Assembly (NCBI GenBank): GCA_943704525.1
Contig: CALSCQ010002729.1
Span: 1-10,546 of the forward strand
DNA length: 10,546 nucleotides
From: Pigoraptor vietnamica
Lineage: Eukaryota; Opisthokonta; Filasterea
Direction of reading: 5' to 3'
The translations under genes and the position numbers were made by a program. Of the stretch, positions 7,720-10,546 are shown piece after piece. The notes beneath the pieces were generated by a model. The model did not search any database and was not told where the DNA came from. It saw only the letters and a program-made list of their open reading frames with translations. Each line of letters begins with the position of its first letter. The first letter of the stretch is position 1.

Positions 7720-8148
7720 GTGAAATTCCGTACGTGCCGCCGTCTTGGAAGAGAGCGCGATTGCAATGTGGTTGGTGGGTCTGCACAATACGACAAACTC
7801 AATGTGCACCCCTCTTCAGCAGACAAACCCGACCGATTTCCAGTCTCTCTACGCACCAACTTGCGCTTCAGCGGTACTGAAAAATGCCTCGGCTGCGGCG
7901 CCGAACGTGCTGGACAGAACGGCAAGGTGTGTCTTCTTTGTATGGACAGTCCGCACGGACACCTGCCTTATTTTCCGGCTTCCTTCTGCCTTACAGCGGC
8001 TCCATCGCGGGCCCTCGCTCGCGCTCTACTCGAAACTTTTGTCAAATCTGTTTGCCGGCGCATGCGCATGCTCGGCCGCGACGGCATGGTTGAGCCCCTC
8101 GAGGCGATCCCCGAGACAGAGGACGTCACGTACGCCGACGCGGCGTGA
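7720..8148 (+). CDS. Unrecognised + strand coding region, intron structure unresolved
   Basis: A frame is open to TGA at 8146-8148, and from about 8040 it has strong G/C third positions, which argues for real coding. The C-terminal part contains RALARALLETFVKSVCRRM, then LGRDGMVEPLEAIPETEDV and YADAA. Upstream, all three frames are partly open, so the first exon is uncertain. A short intron is likely: a donor in the GTGTGT run near 7927-7932 and an acceptor after a strong pyrimidine tract, ending in AG at 7995-7996. Using the second GT (7929-7930) joins the frame containing SAVLKNASAAAPNVLDRTA to the downstream frame. The result (helix, turn, long helix with ALARALLETFV, then VTYAD) faintly resembles a histone fold of the POLE3/POLE4/CHRAC1 kind. 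I hold that only as a guess. Its stop overlaps GTGAGT, so the gene might continue into an exon after the acceptor at 8280. Confidence 0.33.
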   Translation: MKFRTCRRLGRERDCNVVGGSAQYDKLNVHPSSADKPDRFPVSLRTNLRFSGTEKCLGCGAERAGQNGKVCLLCMDSPHGHLPYFPASFCLTAAPSRALARALLETFVKSVCRRMRMLGRDGMVEPLEAIPETEDVTYADAA

Positions 8149-8491
8149 GTGCGCAACTGAGAAAGAGGGCGCGGTGTGGCCGTGTTCTAGTTTCTAGTAT
8201 GATTCGCGTTATGTCCGTGCATGTCCCGCCTATTTATTGCGTCGCGCGTCCGTGCGCGCATTCGGCGTGCTTTTCTCTAGGAGGGGTGCGCTTGAAGTGA
8301 CTACTCCTCCTTTCCTTCGCTGCGTTGTATATACATTTTGCGCGCGTGCGTTTTTTTGCTGGGAGAGTGCGCCCGGAGCTCCTCTGCACAACAAACAAAA
8401 AAAAAGTTTTTACTTAAAGAGTTCGTTCCACTTATTTTGACCCCCCAAAAGAGCCCAAGTTAGTAGAAGCTTTTCGCTGCGCCAGTCGCAC
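8149..8491. other. Convergent gap between the + strand coding region and the NmrA-like gene
   Basis: This stretch of about 340 bases separates two facing stop codons. It has a possible acceptor (CTTTTCTCTAG ending at 8280) followed by a frame open for about 50 codons that becomes A/T-rich and unconvincing. A-rich/T-rich runs at 8396-8415 and AATAAG on the - strand (8431-8436) may belong to 3' end formation of the NmrA-like gene. Confidence 0.5.
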
Positions 8492-10212
8492 TCACGCAAA
8501 CGCGTCCCTGTGCCTCTGAATCCACGCCGACATCGTGGACGACCGTCCCGTGAGCGTGCGCACGTCGGGCGAAGGCTCCGCAATGGCACCGCGCCACATG
8601 TGCTGCCAGCACGCGTCCACAAAGTCCCCGACCCACGCGCCGCCGTGTTCGGATATCGCCTTCTTCGCGTCGGGGAGAGGCACGTCGACGAACTTAACGG
8701 GGCGACCGAGGATGTGCTCGAACAGTTGCGCAAGCTGCGTGCGCACAGCGAGGTGTCTGTGTTAGTGCGTGTGTGTGCGTGTGCGTGTGTGCGTGTGTGT
8801 GTGTGCGTGTGTGCGTGTGTGTATGAGTGTGTACGGGCACGTGTGGTTAGCGAGGGGAGGTGTCATTAAATGCGGTAGAGATGGAATACTTAGGCTACGC
8901 TAGCAGCGAAAGAAGAGAATATCACCCCCACCAACACCAAATGAATGGAGTTGTCGCTCACCAGATGTGCCAGGACACAAGCGCATCATTGTACAAAGGG
9001 ACTCACGGCCCGAAAAGCGGTCATTGCACTCTTGCACGTACATGCACACACGCACGCACGCACGCACGCACGCACACACACGGCACACACACCCCCTATA
9101 CACACGCACACACGCACACACACGACGCACGCACTCGCACACTAGGACTCGCGCACGTGATGCACTACGCGCAGCACAAACAGACCACGTGCGCAACAGT
9201 CCATACGAACCAGAACGCGACTGACATTCCCGTACAGCGAGAGTTTCCCTCTCACCTGCTCCCCTGTAAACGCCTCCGGCCCGCTCACGTCAACCACTTT
9301 CACATTGCCAGGCCCACGCGCCGACACCGTGCGCGCCCCTTGTCCGCGCAGTTCGGCGGCGACGACGGCGGCGGCGGTGTGGCCAATGTCGGCGGGGTCG
9401 ACGGGGCAAAACTTGCACGCGCAGGCGGGAAGATAGAGGCAATTCGTTGCTTTGATGCCTTGTGCGTTGCCGAGGAAGTTCGACTGGAAGTAACCGGCGC
9501 GAAGGGTTGTTCCCGCGTCGCCGTAGAGCTGCCCCAGGAGTGCCTCACTGTCCTGCGCGTCGCAGTGCGCATGCACACGCACGCACGAATTGAAAAAATG
9601 GGAATGGGGGCTCGTCAACAACCTAACCCCACACATAGACGCGCACTGATAAAAACAGACACACCAGCACACAAATACACCTGCGTACATAGACACGCAT
9701 AGGCACAGCGCGGCATTCCGCACCCACTCGCAGCCTAAACGCGCACAAACACAAACATCTTCACACTGTCAAGAACACACACTGCCATACACATTTGTAC
9801 TTCGTACCGCAAAGTCTCTCTTGAAGAGGGGATGATTGCACGCGGCGGTCCACGACGACACGAGCAGCGCATATCGCACTCCAGCTTGATGAGCACCGCG
9901 AATCATGTTCTGTGCGAGATGCCCCCTGTCCTCCGTCGTCGGCGTCACAAGCAGCGCCGCGTCTGAGCCCTTGAGTGCGTCGGCGACCGACTCGATCGAG
10001 TTGGCATCCACGCCGACATGGAACGAAAGATTCGACGAGTCGATGTTATCCGTTTGGAGGGAGTCAAGCACGGACTTCTTCGCTTCGTCGCTTCGCACAA
10101 CGGCGCGCACTTGGAGGGTTTCGTTGACATTCTTGCGAGAGAGCAGTCCCTCAACGCACGCGAGGCCTGACTGAGAGTTGCCCGTGAGAACGGAGACGAC
10201 CTTCTTGGCCAT
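8492..10212 (-). CDS. NmrA-like family NAD(P)-binding oxidoreductase, 3 exons, 314 aa
   Basis: Exons on the - strand, 5' to 3': 10212-9808, 9552-9256 and 8734-8492, with TGA at 8492-8494. All junctions are phase 0. The fold is an atypical short-chain dehydrogenase: KKVVSVLTGNSQSG (beta 1 and nucleotide loop), VRAVVRSDEAKK (Arg after beta 2, suggesting NADPH), FHVGVD, LKGSDAALLVTP, NMIRGAHQAGVRYALLVSS, then TTLRAGYFQSNFLG, where YF-NF matches the NmrA/QorB substrate side. VDPADIGHTAAAVV, SGPEAFTGEQLAQLFEHILG, RPVKFVDVPL and a C-terminal LTGRSSTMSAWIQRH segment complete the family pattern. Relatives include NmrA (a redox-sensing regulator), HSCARG and the quinone reductase QorB. Which role applies here cannot be told. 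The nucleotide loop is GNSQSGL instead of the usual GATGxxG. The start ATG is followed by G. Intron 1 is 255 nt, intron 2 is 521 nt and repeat-rich. Confidence 0.92.
8766..9130. repeat. Complementary (GT)n and (CA)n arms inside intron 2 of the NmrA-like gene
   Basis: On the + strand a GTGTGCG-rich tract (8766-8824) is followed by a CACACGC-rich tract (about 9042-9130, including a CGCA tetranucleotide run at about 9049-9073). The two are reverse complements even in the placement of CG interruptions: the run ACACACGCACACACGC and its flanks, about 22 bases, match exactly. In the transcript the UG arm lies near the donor (9255) and the CA arm near the acceptor (8735). Confidence 0.85.
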
Positions 10213-10546
10213 TGCTCTGGAGCGTCAGTGTGACTCTCTGTTCGTGTTGGAGAAGGGAGGAGCGAGGAGGAAAGAGTATGCGTGAATAAGACTAAGTGAG
10301 TTATGGAGAGAGTGTCTCGGAGTGTTGTATCGTGTGGTAGAAGGAGAAGGAGGAAAGGGTAGCGTGTAAGGACGAGAAGAGGAAGCCGGTCAAACACTCC
10401 CAGACTATTGTGTCTGTCGGACTGTTTACCTGGTAACCGGGCTGGCGTTACTTTGGCCCACTGCGCGCACACTCGTGGTCGATGTACCTTTCGTCCTCTA
10501 TTTCTCTTCTTTGTCAATTCCCGCCCTCAACTCCCTTCCCCCCCCC
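10213..10546. promoter_or_regulatory. 5' flank of the NmrA-like gene
   Basis: On the coding (-) strand this is a C/T-rich leader with repeated TCCTTCTCC-like blocks (about 10220-10385), probably 5' UTR or core promoter. TTACCTGGTAA at 10426-10436 is an 11-bp palindrome with one central base. A - strand frame covers much of the region, but its Arg/Ser/Leu-rich product looks like a non-coding shadow. No second gene is visible before the edge. Confidence 0.5.
10538..10546. repeat. poly-C at right edge
   Basis: Nine C close the window, on the same strand as the left-edge poly-C. Confidence 0.85.

Noticed and set aside
7498-7809. - strand frame with EFHRFFSQFEADFLAMFQI
   Set aside because: It reads plausibly but lies antisense in the COMMD9 divergent promoter, matches no family I know, and covers the CGCGAAA cluster.
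7861-7945. CLGC...CLLC zinc-ribbon-like pattern, as in the DNA polymerase delta C-terminus
   Set aside because: The second Cys pair lies in what looks like a short intron, nothing else of a polymerase is present, and the spacing is only approximately right.
9042-9130. CRISPR-like or satellite array
   Set aside because: It is simple di- and tetranucleotide repeat without unique spacers, inside an intron.
8860-9702. 280-residue + frame over the NmrA-like gene
   Set aside because: It is antisense to the well-supported exon at 9256-9552 and contains Thr/His/Ala microsatellite sequence. Protein similarity supports the opposite strand.
9945-10517. 190-residue - frame at the right end
   Set aside because: It overlaps exon 1 of the NmrA-like gene in another frame. 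The product is Arg/Ser/Leu-rich without recognisable motifs, and the upstream half is pyrimidine-rich leader.

Overview
The window is nuclear DNA from a eukaryote, almost certainly a gene-dense, intron-rich, unicellular one. Four genes reassemble exactly from short exons joined by GT-AG introns, with phases that agree at every junction, and they encode proteins restricted to or typical of eukaryotes. (CA)n and (GA)n microsatellites fill many introns and intergenic gaps. I cannot name the lineage from the sequence. Both ends of the window run into poly-C, so this is probably a whole contig that broke at homopolymers.

Layout, left to right: the last exon of an unidentified + strand gene (107-207). 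WDR12/YTM1 on the - strand (302-3344, 11 exons, 433 aa), a WD40 protein of 60S ribosome assembly. A divergent promoter with paired palindromes (3345-3759). TXNDC9, a phosducin/thioredoxin-like protein, on the + strand (3760-5579, 6 exons, 201 aa with the preferred start). A microsatellite-bearing convergent gap (5580-5910). COMMD9 on the - strand (5911-7275, 5 exons, 196 aa). A divergent promoter with inverted CCAAT boxes and three CGCGAAA motifs (7276-7719). An unrecognised + strand coding region with unresolved introns (about 7720-8148). A convergent gap (8149-8491). An NmrA-like NAD(P)-binding oxidoreductase on the - strand (8492-10212, 3 exons, 314 aa), and its 5' flank to the right edge.

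The genes strictly alternate in strand, so every promoter that lies fully inside the window is shared by two divergent genes and every 3' end faces another 3' end. The products do not form one pathway: ribosome biogenesis (WDR12), chaperonin/tubulin folding (TXNDC9), endosomal Commander complex (COMMD9) and redox or quinone metabolism (NmrA-like). I see no mobile element, CRISPR array, rRNA or tRNA, and no convincing new multi-gene system. The points most worth a second look are the splice-donor consensus (GTGCGY and GTGGGN rather than GTRAGT), the palindromic promoter elements, the tandem duplications inside introns, a long complementary repeat pair inside one intron, and two convergent stop codons embedded in GTGAGT.
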